Origin: Burkholderiales bacterium
GTDB taxonomy: Bacteria > Pseudomonadota > Gammaproteobacteria > Burkholderiales > Burkholderiaceae_C
Direction: 5' to 3'
Length of the DNA: 64,000 nt
Assembly: GCA_017307855.1 (NCBI GenBank)
Contig: JAFKGD010000009.1
Span: 1 to 64,000 of the forward strand
The translations under genes and the position numbers were made by a program. The stretch's first letter is position 1. Every line of letters starts with the position of its first letter. The notes under the pieces are model-generated. The model saw nothing but the letters and a program-made list of their open reading frames with translations. It had not been told where the DNA came from and did no database searches. Below, in pieces: positions 18,108-27,286 of this stretch.

Positions 18108-18317
18108 GATTTTTCCTCCTGCACGGGTGACAAGGGACCATCTGGCCCGGAGGCCGCGCCCGGCGCGCGGTCTCCATGGGCCGCAATGTAGGAGCGGCCC
18201 CGCGCCATCCTCGTAGGACGCCGCGCCGAGGCGATGTCGCGCGACGCCGCGTCGGACGACACCCGAATGCACCCCACGCCGCCGGGGCCGCAATGGCCGT
18301 GCTACGCTGCCCGCATC

Positions 18318-18749
18318 ATGTTTTCCCCCTCGCAAGACGACGTCCGGCGCTTTTTCTGTTCGGTGCATGCCAAGCAGCAGGGCGGCGGCGCCATGGAAGC
18401 CCTGGAGACGCTGGCCGGCCTCTGGACTGCCGAACACCCCGAGTACCACGCCGACCTCGGCGACGCCGACGCGGCCGTCAAGCGCGTCTATGGCGGCGAC
18501 GACGGCCACACCAACCCCTTCCTGCACTTGTCGATGCACCTGTCGATCAGCGAGCAATGTTCCATCGACCAGCCACGTGGCATCCGCCAGGCGGTGGAAC
18601 TGCTGGCTGCGCGGCGCGGCAGCCTGCACGATGCCCACCACGAGGCCATGGAATGCCTGGGCACCATGCTGTGGGAAGCGCAGCGCGCCGGCCGCGCGCC
18701 CGACGGCCACGCCTACGTCGATTGCGTGCAGCGCCGCGCCACGCGTTGA
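18318..18749 (+). CDS. DUF1841 family protein
   Basis: 143 aa. MFSPSQDDVRRFF, HPEYHADL and NPFLHLSMHLSISEQ-SIDQP are typical of DUF1841, a conserved betaproteobacterial family of unknown function. The His-rich helix (HLSMHL, later HDAHHEAME) suggests a possible metal site. The ATG at 18318 matches the family start; the in-frame extension to 18234 is not supported. It stands alone, convergent with the aldehyde dehydrogenase. Confidence 0.82.
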   Translation: MFSPSQDDVRRFFCSVHAKQQGGGAMEALETLAGLWTAEHPEYHADLGDADAAVKRVYGGDDGHTNPFLHLSMHLSISEQCSIDQPRGIRQAVELLAARRGSLHDAHHEAMECLGTMLWEAQRAGRAPDGHAYVDCVQRRATR

Positions 18750-18767
18750 CGCCGCGCGGCCCCGGCG

Positions 18768-20183
18768 TCAGCCGAGGATGGCCTTGACTTCCAGGTACTC
18801 CTCGAGGCCGAACACGCCGAACTCGCGCCCATTGCCCGACTGCTTGTAGCCGCCGAACGGCAGGCTGCGGTCGAACACTGCCCCGTTGATGTACACGCGC
18901 CCGGCCCGGATGCGGTTGGCCACCGCGCGAGCGCGCGCCGGATCGCGCGACTGCACGAAGCCCGCCAGACCGAAGGGCGTGTCGTTGGCGATGGCGACGG
19001 CTTCGTCGTCGGAGTCGTAGCTCATGATCGAGAGCACCGGTCCGAACACCTCCTCGCGCGCGATGCGCATCTGCGGCGTCACGTCGCCGAACACCGTCGG
19101 CCGCACGTAGAACCCCTGGGCCACGTGCTCTGGCCGGCCCGGGCCGCCGGCCACCAGGGTCGCGCCCTCGTCGATGGCCGACTGGATCAGCGCCTGCACC
19201 TTGTCGTATTGCGCCCGGCTCACCAGCGGCCCCATGGTCGAGGCCGGATCCATCGGATCGCCCAGGCGGATGGCGGCGATGGCTTCGCGCGCCGCGTCGA
19301 AGGCCGCCTCGCGCTGCGCGCGAGGCACCAGCATGCGTGTGGGCGACTGGCAGTTCTGCCCGGCGTTGGTGTTGCAGGCGTGCACGCCGGCGATCACCGC
19401 GGTCTTCAGGTCGGCGTCGTCCAGGATGATGTTGGGCGACTTGCCGCCCAGTTCCTGCGCCACGCGCTTGACCGAATCGGCCGCGAGCTTGGCCACCTTC
19501 ACTCCCGCCGCCGTCGAGCCGGTGAACGACACCATGTCGATGTCGGGATGCGAGGCGATGGCCTCGCCCACCGTGGGGCCGTCGCCGTTGACGAGGTTGA
19601 ATACGCCCGCAGGCAGGCCGGCCTGGTGCACGACTTCGGCGAACAGCAGGGCGGAAAGCGGCGCGATCTCGCTGGGCTTGAGCACCACGGTGCAGCCGGC
19701 GGCCAGCGCCGGTGCCACCTTCGATGCCACCTGGTTGAGTGGCCAGTTCCACGGCGTGATGAGCCCGCACACGCCGATGGGCTCGCGCCGGATCAGGCCC
19801 GGGCCCATGCGCTCCTCGAACGGAAAATCGGCCAGCACACGCACCACTTCCTCGAAATGGAACAGCGCCACCGTGGCCTGCCGCTCGGTGGAGAACGTGA
19901 TGGGTGAACCCATCTCCTGCGTCATCGTGCGCGCCAGTTCGGGCAGGCGTGCGCGAAAGCCTTCGATGATCCGGTGCAGCCAGCCCAGGCGCTGCGCCAC
20001 GGTGGTCTGCGAGTACGCCTGGAAGGCACGGCGCGCAGCGGTGACGGCGCGGTCCACGTCGTCGCGCGAGCCCATGGAGATGCGCGCAAAAGGCTGCTCC
20101 GTCGCCGGGTTGATGACGTCGAGCGCAGACGGCGCAGCGGGCTCGACCCACGCACCGTCGATGTAGAACTTCAGCTTGTCCAT
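18768..20183 (-). CDS. Aldehyde dehydrogenase (NAD(P)+)
   Basis: 471 aa, typical length. Nucleotide-binding PWNWPLNQVASK (about 144-155) and FTGSTAAGVKV (220-230), general base Glu244 (QELGGKSP) and catalytic Cys278 (NAGQNCQSPTRM) are all present. The PFGGYKQSGNGRE near the C-terminus is standard for the superfamily. It oxidises an aldehyde to its acid in the cytoplasm. It is divergent from the Bug-MaoC-ligase operon across a 285-base interval with repeated operator-like sites, so both may answer to the same signal. Confidence 0.9.
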   Translation of the reverse strand: MDKLKFYIDGAWVEPAAPSALDVINPATEQPFARISMGSRDDVDRAVTAARRAFQAYSQTTVAQRLGWLHRIIEGFRARLPELARTMTQEMGSPITFSTERQATVALFHFEEVVRVLADFPFEERMGPGLIRREPIGVCGLITPWNWPLNQVASKVAPALAAGCTVVLKPSEIAPLSALLFAEVVHQAGLPAGVFNLVNGDGPTVGEAIASHPDIDMVSFTGSTAAGVKVAKLAADSVKRVAQELGGKSPNIILDDADLKTAVIAGVHACNTNAGQNCQSPTRMLVPRAQREAAFDAAREAIAAIRLGDPMDPASTMGPLVSRAQYDKVQALIQSAIDEGATLVAGGPGRPEHVAQGFYVRPTVFGDVTPQMRIAREEVFGPVLSIMSYDSDDEAVAIANDTPFGLAGFVQSRDPARARAVANRIRAGRVYINGAVFDRSLPFGGYKQSGNGREFGVFGLEEYLEVKAILG

Positions 20184-20290
20184 TGTCTCCACCAGGGAAG
20201 TTGTCGTGTCGTGTCCGCCCGCGCCCTTGCGCCATCGCGGCTCGCCCATCTTGCGCTTGCGCCCAGGAACGCACCAACGGCTTTTTTCCG

Positions 20291-20399
20291 ACTTTTCACA
20301 CGGAGAAAACATGACCCCTGCGGAGCGTCCGCCGGCCTTAACGCGCCCCACCGGGCGAACGCGTTGCGGCACTGCACCACTTTTCAGCAATTGAAAAGT
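20291..20399. promoter_or_regulatory. Three ACTTTTCA boxes in a divergent promoter region
   Basis: ACTTTTCA occurs at 20291-20298 and 20379-20386, and inverted (TGAAAAGT) at 20392-20399. The last two form a clean dyad with a 5-base spacer. Wider copies (CTTTTTTCCGACTTTTCA at 20281-20298 and the inverted TGAAAAGTCCGAAAAAGG from 20392) also pair. The 285-base interval 20184-20468 contains no gene. A regulator binding site for the flanking aldehyde dehydrogenase and ligase operon is likely; no regulator gene is adjacent. Confidence 0.5.
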
Positions 20400-20468
20400 C
20401 CGAAAAAGGCGGTTGTATGCGCGCGGGTTCCTGACCAGACTGCATGCACAACTACCTTGGAGACAACC

Positions 20469-21446
20469 ATGAAGATCGGCACCTTTCCGCGCGCCATCGG
20501 CCTGGCGCTGGGGCTTTGCCTCGCGCAGGCCGCCGTGCACGCCCAGTCGGACTGGCCCAACAAGCCCGTGCGCATCGTGGCCTCGTTCGCGCCGGGCGGC
20601 AGCTCCGACCTGGTGGCACGCCAGATCGCGCAGCACCTGAGCACGCGCTACGGACAGCAGTTCGTGGTGGAGAACCGCGCGGGCGCGGGCGGCAACATCG
20701 GCGTCGACTTCGTGGCCAAGGCCCCGCCCGACGGCTACATCCTGGGCCTGGCCACCTCGGGGCCGCTGGCCAACAACAAGTCGCTCTACAACCCCATGCC
20801 GTTCGACGCCGAGAAGGATCTCTCGCCGATCGCGCTGGTGGGCGAAATCCCGCTGGTGATCGCGGTCAATCCCTCCGTGAAGGCGAACACGCTCGCCGAG
20901 TTCGTGGCGCAGAGCAAGTCGGCGCCCAACGCGCTGTCGGTCGGCAACCCGGGCAACGGCACCATCGGCCACCTGGCCACCGAATACCTGCGCATCAACA
21001 GCAGCGCCAAGCTGCAATCGGTGCCGTACAAGGGCGATTCGCCCGCGATGACGGATGCCATCAGCGGCTCGGTCGACGGCGTGTCGGCGCCCGTGACCTC
21101 GCTGGTCGCCAACATCCAGGGCAACAAGCTCAAGGCGCTGGCCGTGACGGCCAAGGCGCGCTCGGCCAGCCTGCCCAACGTGCCCACGGCCGCCGAACAG
21201 GGCATCCCGCTCGAAGCCACGGTGTGGAGCGCCATGGTGGGCCCGGCCGGCCTGCCCAAGTCCATCGTCGACTCGCTCAACAGCGAGATCAACAAGTACA
21301 CCAGTTCGGCCGAAGGCAAGGCCAAGCTGGCTTCGCTGGGCATGACGCCGCTGGCGGGCACGCCGGCGCAGCTCAACGAGCTGATGGTGACCGAAGCCGC
21401 CAAGTGGAAGAAGGTCGTCGAGGCCGCGAAGATCTCGATGCAATGA
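20469..21446 (+). CDS. Bug/TctC-family periplasmic solute receptor
   Basis: 325 aa. Signal peptide ending at VHAQS, then WPNKPVRIVASFAPGGSSD, VVENRAGAGGN, DGYILGLATSG and SVPYKGDSPAMTD. First gene of a rightward operon; its stop overlaps the MaoC start in an ATGA junction. The receptor probably binds the organic acid later activated by the acyl-CoA ligase at 22449. No membrane permease genes are nearby. Confidence 0.92.
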   Translation: MKIGTFPRAIGLALGLCLAQAAVHAQSDWPNKPVRIVASFAPGGSSDLVARQIAQHLSTRYGQQFVVENRAGAGGNIGVDFVAKAPPDGYILGLATSGPLANNKSLYNPMPFDAEKDLSPIALVGEIPLVIAVNPSVKANTLAEFVAQSKSAPNALSVGNPGNGTIGHLATEYLRINSSAKLQSVPYKGDSPAMTDAISGSVDGVSAPVTSLVANIQGNKLKALAVTAKARSASLPNVPTAAEQGIPLEATVWSAMVGPAGLPKSIVDSLNSEINKYTSSAEGKAKLASLGMTPLAGTPAQLNELMVTEAAKWKKVVEAAKISMQ

Positions 21447-21943
21447 CGGCAGCCTTCCCGCCATCGGACGACAACGCGCAGCGCGTGCGCTACCTCGAGG
21501 ATTTCGTCGTGGGCGAGCGCTGGATCAGCGCCCCCACGCCGGTGAGCGCCGAGGAGATCATCGCCTTCGCGCGCGCCAACGATCCGCAGCCCATGCACAC
21601 CGATCCCGAATGGGCAGCCACCGGGCCCTTCAAGGGGCTGATCGCCAGCGGCTGGCAGATCGCGGCGCTGTCGATGCGCGTGTTCGTGCAGTCGGGTGGC
21701 TATGGCCGCACGCCGGTGGTGGGCATGGGCATCGACGAGCTGCGCTGGCGCAAGCCGGTGCGCGCCGGCGATGTACTCACGGTGGAGCGCGAAGTCACGG
21801 CCGTCGAGCGTTCTCAGTCGCGGCCCGATCAGGGCACGATCCGCACGCAAGTGACCGTGCGCAACCAGGACGGTGACGCCGTGATGACGCTCTCCACGCT
21901 CGGCCGCGTGCCCGCGCGTCCCGACGGCGGCGCCGCGTCCTGA
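21443..21943 (+). CDS. MaoC-like (hotdog) dehydratase, first copy
   Basis: 166 aa. A single hotdog domain with the hydratase motif region FARANDPQPMHTDPEWA and GLIASGWQIAALSMR. The catalytic Asp/His pair of the R-specific enoyl-CoA hydratase motif is retained in NDPQPMH. It starts inside the Bug stop codon, so it is translationally coupled. Likely hydrates or dehydrates an acyl-CoA made by the ligase in this operon. Paired with a second MaoC protein 57 bases downstream, perhaps as a heterodimer. Confidence 0.85.
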   Translation: MTAAFPPSDDNAQRVRYLEDFVVGERWISAPTPVSAEEIIAFARANDPQPMHTDPEWAATGPFKGLIASGWQIAALSMRVFVQSGGYGRTPVVGMGIDELRWRKPVRAGDVLTVEREVTAVERSQSRPDQGTIRTQVTVRNQDGDAVMTLSTLGRVPARPDGGAAS

Positions 21944-22000
21944 GCGGCAGCGGCAACCCGCCGCCGCCGGCCTTTTTTCCCTTTCAGTCAAGCGAGTTCC

Positions 22001-22459
22001 ATGGTCATCCTCGAGCAACCCCGAGACATCACTGCCTGGGTCGGGCGGGAGATCGGCGTCAGCGACTGGCTGACGATCGATCAGGAGCGGATCAGCACCT
22101 TCGCACGCATCACGGGCGACGATTTCTGGATCCATGTCGACACCGAGCGCGCAGCGCGCGAGATGCCGGGCGGGCGCACGATCGCGCACGGCTTCCTCAC
22201 GCTATCGCTCATCCCCTACCTCGTGCGCTCGGTCTACGCCATCCGCCGGCGCGGCAAGGGGCTGAACTACGGCTCCAACCGCGTGCGCTACGTCAGCCCC
22301 GTGCCGGTGGATTCGCGCGTGCGGCTGCGACAGACGATCAAGGCGGCCGATCCCGTCGAGGGCGGCATGCGCATCACGTCGGATTGCGTGATCGAGATCG
22401 AAGGCCAGCCCAAGCCGGCCGTGGTGGCCGAATTCCTGATGGTGGTCTATGACGAATGA
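22001..22459 (+). CDS. MaoC-like (hotdog) dehydratase, second copy
   Basis: 152 aa. Motif region FARITGDDFWIHVDTERA matches the MaoC/hydratase 2 signature (GDxxxIH), followed by TIAHGFLTLSLIPYL and LNYGSNRVRYVSPVPV. It is only distantly similar to the first copy. The 3' end overlaps the acyl-CoA ligase start by 11 bases. Two unlike MaoC subunits side by side suggest a heteromeric hydratase. Confidence 0.85.
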   Translation: MVILEQPRDITAWVGREIGVSDWLTIDQERISTFARITGDDFWIHVDTERAAREMPGGRTIAHGFLTLSLIPYLVRSVYAIRRRGKGLNYGSNRVRYVSPVPVDSRVRLRQTIKAADPVEGGMRITSDCVIEIEGQPKPAVVAEFLMVVYDE

Positions 22460-24062
22460 ACCCACGGCCGCCCCGGGCGCGCCGGCCTTCGAGCCGTTTC
22501 CCGACCTGATCCGCCGGCACGCGCAGGCGCGTGGCGATCAACCGGCCTTTGTCATCGACGGCAACGCGATGACGTGGCGACAACTGGCGACGGACCTGGG
22601 CTGCGTGGCCTCGGCCTGTCGCGCCGTACCGCTCGCCGAAGGCGACACGGTGGCGCTGTTCGCCTCCATGGCGCCCGAGGTGATCGCCACCTTCTTCGGC
22701 GTGGTCGACGCCGCCGCATGCATCGTGCCGCTGGCCACCTCGGCCACGCCGGAGTCGGTGCTGTCGATGCTGCGCGACTGCCGCGCCAGGGTGCTGGTGG
22801 CGACGGCCGACGTACATGCCTTGCTCGCGCCGATCGAAGTCACCCTGCGCGCGGAGTTCGCTGGCCGGTTGATCGCCATCGGCTTCGAAGCACCGGGCTG
22901 GACCGCATGGAACGCCTGGACACAAGCCCCCGCCGCAGTCGATGCGCGCGTGGCGCTGGCACCCGATCAGGACTTCAACATCATCTACAGCTCCGGCACC
23001 ACGGGCACGCCCAAGGGCATCCTCCACCGGCACGGCATGCGCCACCGGCAGGCGGCGCGGCGCAGCTTCGGCCTGGACACGAACAGCGTGATGCTGCTGT
23101 CGACGCCGATCTACTCCAACACCACGCTGCAGCCCATGCTGGCGACGTTGGCCGCGGGTGGCACCTGCGTGCTGATGAAAAAATTCAGCGCCGCCGGCTT
23201 CCTGGCGCTGTGCCAGCGGCACCGCGTGACGCACACGATGCTGGTGCCCGTGCAGTACCAGCGCATCCTCGACCATCCGGACTTCGCCGCCTCGGATCTT
23301 TCGTCCTTCGTGATGAAGCAGAGCACGGGCGCGCCGCTGGACGCCGGCCTGAAGCAGCGCATCGTCCAGGCCTGGCCCGGCACGCTGCGAGAGATCTACG
23401 GCATGACCGAGGGCGGAGTGTCGTGCGTGCTCGACGTCAACCAGCATCCGGACAAACTCGACACCGTGGGCCGACCGCCGCCGGACCACGACCTGCGCAT
23501 CGTCGACGACGAGGGCCGCGAGCTCGGGCCGGGCGAGACTGGCGAGATCGTCGGCCGCTCTCCCTACATGATGGCCGGCTACTACGGCCGGCCCGAAGCC
23601 ACGCAGGATTTCTACTGGCGCGATGCCGAAGGCAACGTGTTCCACCGCAGTGGCGACATCGGCCGCTTCGACGCCGACGGGTTCCTGCGCCTGCTCGACC
23701 GCAAGAAGGACATGATCATCTCGGGTGGCTTCAACATCTACGCGGCAGACCTCGAGTCCATCCTTGCCGCGCACCCCGCCGTGCGCGAGGCCACCGTGAT
23801 CGGCGTGCCCAGCGCGCAATGGGGCGAGACGCCGCTGGCCATCGTCGTGCCCGTGCAGGGCAGCGACGTCACCCCGCAGCAACTGCTCGAATGGACCAAC
23901 GCCCAGGTCGGCCGGACGCAGCGGCTGTCGGCGGTGGAATTGCGCGGCGAGATCCCGCGTTCGGCGCTGGGCAAGGTGCTCAAGCGCGAGCTGCGGCAAC
24001 CCTACTGGGACAGCGGCGCCGCCGCCGCGGCCCCCTCGGACACGACAGGAGCACATCGATGA
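22449..24062 (+). CDS. AMP-forming acyl-CoA synthetase (ANL superfamily)
   Basis: 537 aa. AMP-binding loop YSSGTTGTPKG at 180-190, EIYGMTEGG, hinge-region RKKDMIISGGFNIY and C-terminal acetyl-lysine site Lys509 (RSALGKVLKREL) are all in the expected order. It activates an organic acid to its CoA thioester with ATP. The acid is not predictable from sequence; benzoate, cinnamate or branched acids are options. The gene overlaps both neighbours (11 bases upstream, ATGA to the SDR downstream), so it is central to this operon. Confidence 0.9.
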   Translation: MTNEPTAAPGAPAFEPFPDLIRRHAQARGDQPAFVIDGNAMTWRQLATDLGCVASACRAVPLAEGDTVALFASMAPEVIATFFGVVDAAACIVPLATSATPESVLSMLRDCRARVLVATADVHALLAPIEVTLRAEFAGRLIAIGFEAPGWTAWNAWTQAPAAVDARVALAPDQDFNIIYSSGTTGTPKGILHRHGMRHRQAARRSFGLDTNSVMLLSTPIYSNTTLQPMLATLAAGGTCVLMKKFSAAGFLALCQRHRVTHTMLVPVQYQRILDHPDFAASDLSSFVMKQSTGAPLDAGLKQRIVQAWPGTLREIYGMTEGGVSCVLDVNQHPDKLDTVGRPPPDHDLRIVDDEGRELGPGETGEIVGRSPYMMAGYYGRPEATQDFYWRDAEGNVFHRSGDIGRFDADGFLRLLDRKKDMIISGGFNIYAADLESILAAHPAVREATVIGVPSAQWGETPLAIVVPVQGSDVTPQQLLEWTNAQVGRTQRLSAVELRGEIPRSALGKVLKRELRQPYWDSGAAAAAPSDTTGAHR

Positions 24063-24850
24063 GGCAATCCACGAACGAGCTGGCCGGCCAGGTGGCCTGG
24101 GTGCACGGTGCCTACGGCGCCGTGGGACTGGCGATCGCGCAGGAGCTGGTGCGCGCCGGCGCCCGGGTCGTGCTTTCGGGCCGCGACCCTGCCGCCACGA
24201 AGGACGCCGCGGCGCAGTGCGGCGATGCATCGCAAGCCGAGGCGCTGGCGGTCGACATCACGCGCGACGAAGCGGTGTACGCCGCGGCCGAGCAGATCGG
24301 ACAGCGTCACGGCCGCATCGACATCCTGGTGAATTCGGCGGGCGTGAACCCCTCGAAGCGGCACTTCCGCGATCTCTCGGTGCAAGACTGGAAGAACACC
24401 GTCGACGTCAACCTCTCGGGCATGTTCTACACCTGCCAGGCCACGCTGCGCGGCATGCGCGAACGCAAGAGCGGCGTCATCGTCAACATCTCGTCCTGGA
24501 CGGGCCGCTTCGCCGCGTACTTCGGCGGCCCGGCCTACACATCCACCAAACGCGCGACGCTGGCGCTGACCGAAATGATCAACATGGAGGAGTGCATCCA
24601 CGGCATCCGCGCGACATCCATCGCGCCCGCGGGCATCGACACCCCCATCCTCAACAAGCGGGCCAAGCCGCCCACGCCCGAAGTGCGTGCCGCGCTGCTC
24701 AAGCCACAGGACCTCGCCGACATGACGCGCTACATCGCCGGCCTGCCGCCGCACGTGTGCATCAACGAGGTCCTCATGAGCCCCACGCTCAACAGCAACT
24801 ACCTGGGCGAGTTCGAGACGCAGAAGCGGCCGCCCGCCGCATCGGCATGA
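24059..24850 (+). CDS. Short-chain dehydrogenase/reductase
   Basis: 263 aa. The cofactor loop reads GAYGAVG (17-23) rather than the classical TGxxxGxG, NSAG at 92-95 is intact, and catalytic Ser146, Tyr160 and Lys164 (YTSTK) are present. An NADP preference is suggested by SGRDP after beta-2. It would oxidise or reduce a hydroxy- or ketoacyl-CoA formed by the MaoC proteins. Overlaps the ligase by an ATGA junction and the nitroreductase by 4 bases. Confidence 0.88.
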   Translation: MRQSTNELAGQVAWVHGAYGAVGLAIAQELVRAGARVVLSGRDPAATKDAAAQCGDASQAEALAVDITRDEAVYAAAEQIGQRHGRIDILVNSAGVNPSKRHFRDLSVQDWKNTVDVNLSGMFYTCQATLRGMRERKSGVIVNISSWTGRFAAYFGGPAYTSTKRATLALTEMINMEECIHGIRATSIAPAGIDTPILNKRAKPPTPEVRAALLKPQDLADMTRYIAGLPPHVCINEVLMSPTLNSNYLGEFETQKRPPAASA

Positions 24851-25608
24851 CGGCACCCGAACTGCCCGACACGGCGGCCGACCTGCTGCGCCGGCTGCAG
24901 GCGCGCGGCGCGGTGCGCGACTTCCGGCCCGACCCGGTGCCCGAGGCCTGGCTTGACGCCCTGCTGGCCGCCGGCCAGCGCGCGCCCACCTCATCCAATC
25001 TCCAGGCCTGCAGCGTGATCGTGGTGCGCGATGCGCAATTGCGAGAACAGCTGGCGACGCTGGCCAGCAACCAGCGGCACGTGGTCGACTGCCCGGTGTT
25101 CCTGGTGTTCTGCGCCGACCTCTCGCGCGTCGCGCTGGCCTGCGAGGCACAGGGCGCGGCGATGGACGACACGCTGGAACTGGGCCTCGTGGCCAGCATC
25201 GATGCCGCGCTGGTGGCCATGACACTGGCGGCGGCGGCCGAGACCATGGGCCTGGCGAGCGTCTTCATCGGCGCGTTGCGCAACCACCCGGGGGACGTGG
25301 CCAGGCTGCTGGGCCTGCCGCAGCGGGCGTTCGCGGCCTTCGGCCTGTGCCTGGGCTGGCCCCGCACGCCGCCCGTACCCAAGCCACGCCTGCCCCGCGC
25401 CGCTTTCGTGCACGAAGACAGGTACGACAGCAGCGCGAGCGAGGCCGCGCTGGCGGACTACGACCGCCAACTGGCCCTCCACTACCGAGCACGGGGCAAG
25501 GAGACCACCGACGACTCGTGGAGCCGGACCACGGGCCGCAAGTTCTCGGTGGGGCGCCGCCGCGCGCTCAGAGCCGAGCTGGCGGCGCTCGGCCTCAAGA
25601 TGGAGTGA
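24847..25608 (+). CDS. NfsA-type FMN nitroreductase
   Basis: 253 aa. FMN-contact segments RAVRDFRPDPVP-like start, RAPTSSNLQACS, SIDAALVAMTLAAAAETMGL and GLCLGWP, and a C-terminal TGRKFSVGRR, are typical of the NfsA/NADPH-dependent flavin reductase group. Last gene of the operon, followed by a bidirectional terminator. In a CoA-thioester pathway it may act as an enoate or quinone reductase (inference). Confidence 0.87.
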   Translation: MTAPELPDTAADLLRRLQARGAVRDFRPDPVPEAWLDALLAAGQRAPTSSNLQACSVIVVRDAQLREQLATLASNQRHVVDCPVFLVFCADLSRVALACEAQGAAMDDTLELGLVASIDAALVAMTLAAAAETMGLASVFIGALRNHPGDVARLLGLPQRAFAAFGLCLGWPRTPPVPKPRLPRAAFVHEDRYDSSASEAALADYDRQLALHYRARGKETTDDSWSRTTGRKFSVGRRRALRAELAALGLKME

Positions 25609-25624
25609 GGCCCGGTCAATGAAA

Positions 25625-25644
25625 AAGCCGCCCGGGGGCGGCTT
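25625..25644. terminator. Bidirectional intrinsic terminator
   Basis: AAGCCGCC pairs with GGCGGCTT around a 4-base loop, with A-rich and T-rich flanks on both sides. It sits in the 62-base gap between the convergent nitroreductase and cytochrome c4 genes and can stop both transcripts. Confidence 0.85.
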
Positions 25645-25670
25645 CTTTTCTGCAGGGGCAGGCCCCAAGC

Positions 25671-26345
25671 TCAGCGGCGCAACGGGCCGACCGGGCTCTG
25701 CGGCACGATCTTCAGGTCGCCCGGCAGCGAGCCCAGGTAGTTGGCCATGGCCTTGAGCTCGGCGTTGGAGAACTGCTTGGCCACGCCGGCCATCACGCCA
25801 TTGGAACGGCCCACCATCTGGTTGCCCTCGGTCTTGTAGGCCTTGAGCGCGACGAAGAGATAGTCGGCGTTCTGGCCGGCGATCTTGGGCGTCATCGGGT
25901 CGACGGGCTTGGCGAAGTTGGCGCCGTGGCAGGACACGCACAGGCCCTTCTGCAGCAGCGCGCCCACGGCGGCCGACGGCTCGCGTGCGGTGGCCGGCAA
26001 TTCGACCGGCTTGTCGGCGCCGTGCTGGGCATAGTAGGCGGCGACGTCGGCGATGTCCTGCTCGGTCAGCGAATCGGCGATGCCGCGCATGGTCGGGTGC
26101 TTGCGGTCACCCTTCTTGTAGGCATTGAGCGCGGCCGCGATGTACGGCGCACTCTGGCCCGAGATCTTGGGCACCTTGTACACCTCGGGAAAGGTGGCCT
26201 GGTAGCCCTGGATGCCGTGGCAGCCAATGCACATGGCAATTTTGGTCTGGCCAGCCGCCACGTCTCCGGTGACGGGCTGGGCTTGCGCCACGCCGGTCGC
26301 AAGAGCGACAGCGAGGCCATACATCGTGGTCAACAACTTGTTCAT
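25671..26345 (-). CDS. Dihaem cytochrome c4-type protein
   Basis: 224 aa. Signal peptide (cleaved near VAQAQ), then two cytochrome c domains with haem sites Cys39-Cys42-His43 (CIGCH) and Cys136-Cys139-His140 (CVSCH). Axial methionines are expected from PTMRGIAD and NGVMAG. Such periplasmic c4 proteins pass electrons from the bc1 complex to oxidases. ATG at 26345 is preferred; the upstream in-frame extension lacks a signal peptide. Divergent from the MoxR gene. Confidence 0.88.
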   Translation of the reverse strand: MNKLLTTMYGLAVALATGVAQAQPVTGDVAAGQTKIAMCIGCHGIQGYQATFPEVYKVPKISGQSAPYIAAALNAYKKGDRKHPTMRGIADSLTEQDIADVAAYYAQHGADKPVELPATAREPSAAVGALLQKGLCVSCHGANFAKPVDPMTPKIAGQNADYLFVALKAYKTEGNQMVGRSNGVMAGVAKQFSNAELKAMANYLGSLPGDLKIVPQSPVGPLRR

Positions 26346-26436
26346 TTTGCGCGCACAATCCGGTGAGTGTTTCACACTTGGAATCAACCTTCGATTATAT
26401 GGGCCGCCGCAGGGAGGTCCGCCATCCGTAACTTCC

Positions 26437-27279
26437 ATGAAATTTACAGGCTCCGAGAACTACGTCGCCACGCGTGACCTGATGCTGGCCGTGAACGCCG
26501 CCATCACGCTCAAGCGCCCGCTGCTGGTCAAGGGCGAGCCCGGCACCGGCAAGACCATGCTGGCCGAGGAAGTCTCCACCGCCCTGGGCCTGCCGCTGCT
26601 GCAGTGGCACATCAAGTCCACCACCAAGGCGCAGCAGGGCCTGTACGAATACGACGCGGTGAGCCGGCTGCGCGATTCGCAACTGGGCGACGAGAAGGTC
26701 AAGGACATCCAGAACTACATCGTGAAGGGCGTGCTGTGGCAGGCCTTCACGGCCGACCAGCCCGTGGCGCTGCTGATCGACGAAATCGACAAGGCCGACA
26801 TCGAATTCCCCAATGACCTGCTGCGCGAACTCGACCGCATGGAGTTCTACTGCTACGAGACACGCGAGCTGATCCGCGCGAAGCACCGGCCGCTGGTGTT
26901 CATCACCTCCAACAACGAGAAAGAGCTGCCCGACGCCTTCCTGCGCCGCTGCTTCTTCCACTACATCAAGTTCCCCGAAGCCGAGACGATGAAGCAGATC
27001 GTTGCGGTGCACTTCCCCACGCTCAAGCAGGATCTGCTGGCCGCCGCGCTCAAGACGTTCTACGACGTGCGCAACCTCCCCGGCCTCAAGAAGAAGCCTT
27101 CCACGTCGGAACTGCTCGACTGGCTGAAGCTGCTGGTGGCCGAGGACATTCCGCTGGCCGCGCTGCAGAGCGGCGACGACAAGGTCGCGATCCCGCCGCT
27201 GGTGGGCGCGCTGCTCAAGAACGAGCAGGACACCACGCTGTTCGAGAAGCTGGTGTTCATGCAGCGCAACAACCGCTGA
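26437..27279 (+). CDS. MoxR-family AAA+ ATPase
   Basis: 280 aa. Walker A GEPGTGKT at 33-40, Walker B LLIDEID at 112-118, sensor 1 FITSNNEKELPDAFLRRC. MoxR ATPases act as chaperones with von Willebrand-A partners to mature metalloenzymes or other complexes. The VWA partner is encoded at 28336 in the same direction. The ATG at 26437 starts at the family N-terminus; the longer frame overlaps the cytochrome promoter. Its link here to carbon monoxide dehydrogenase-type enzymes is not shown. Confidence 0.9.
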   Translation: MKFTGSENYVATRDLMLAVNAAITLKRPLLVKGEPGTGKTMLAEEVSTALGLPLLQWHIKSTTKAQQGLYEYDAVSRLRDSQLGDEKVKDIQNYIVKGVLWQAFTADQPVALLIDEIDKADIEFPNDLLRELDRMEFYCYETRELIRAKHRPLVFITSNNEKELPDAFLRRCFFHYIKFPEAETMKQIVAVHFPTLKQDLLAAALKTFYDVRNLPGLKKKPSTSELLDWLKLLVAEDIPLAALQSGDDKVAIPPLVGALLKNEQDTTLFEKLVFMQRNNR

Positions 27280-27286
27280 GGCGCGC

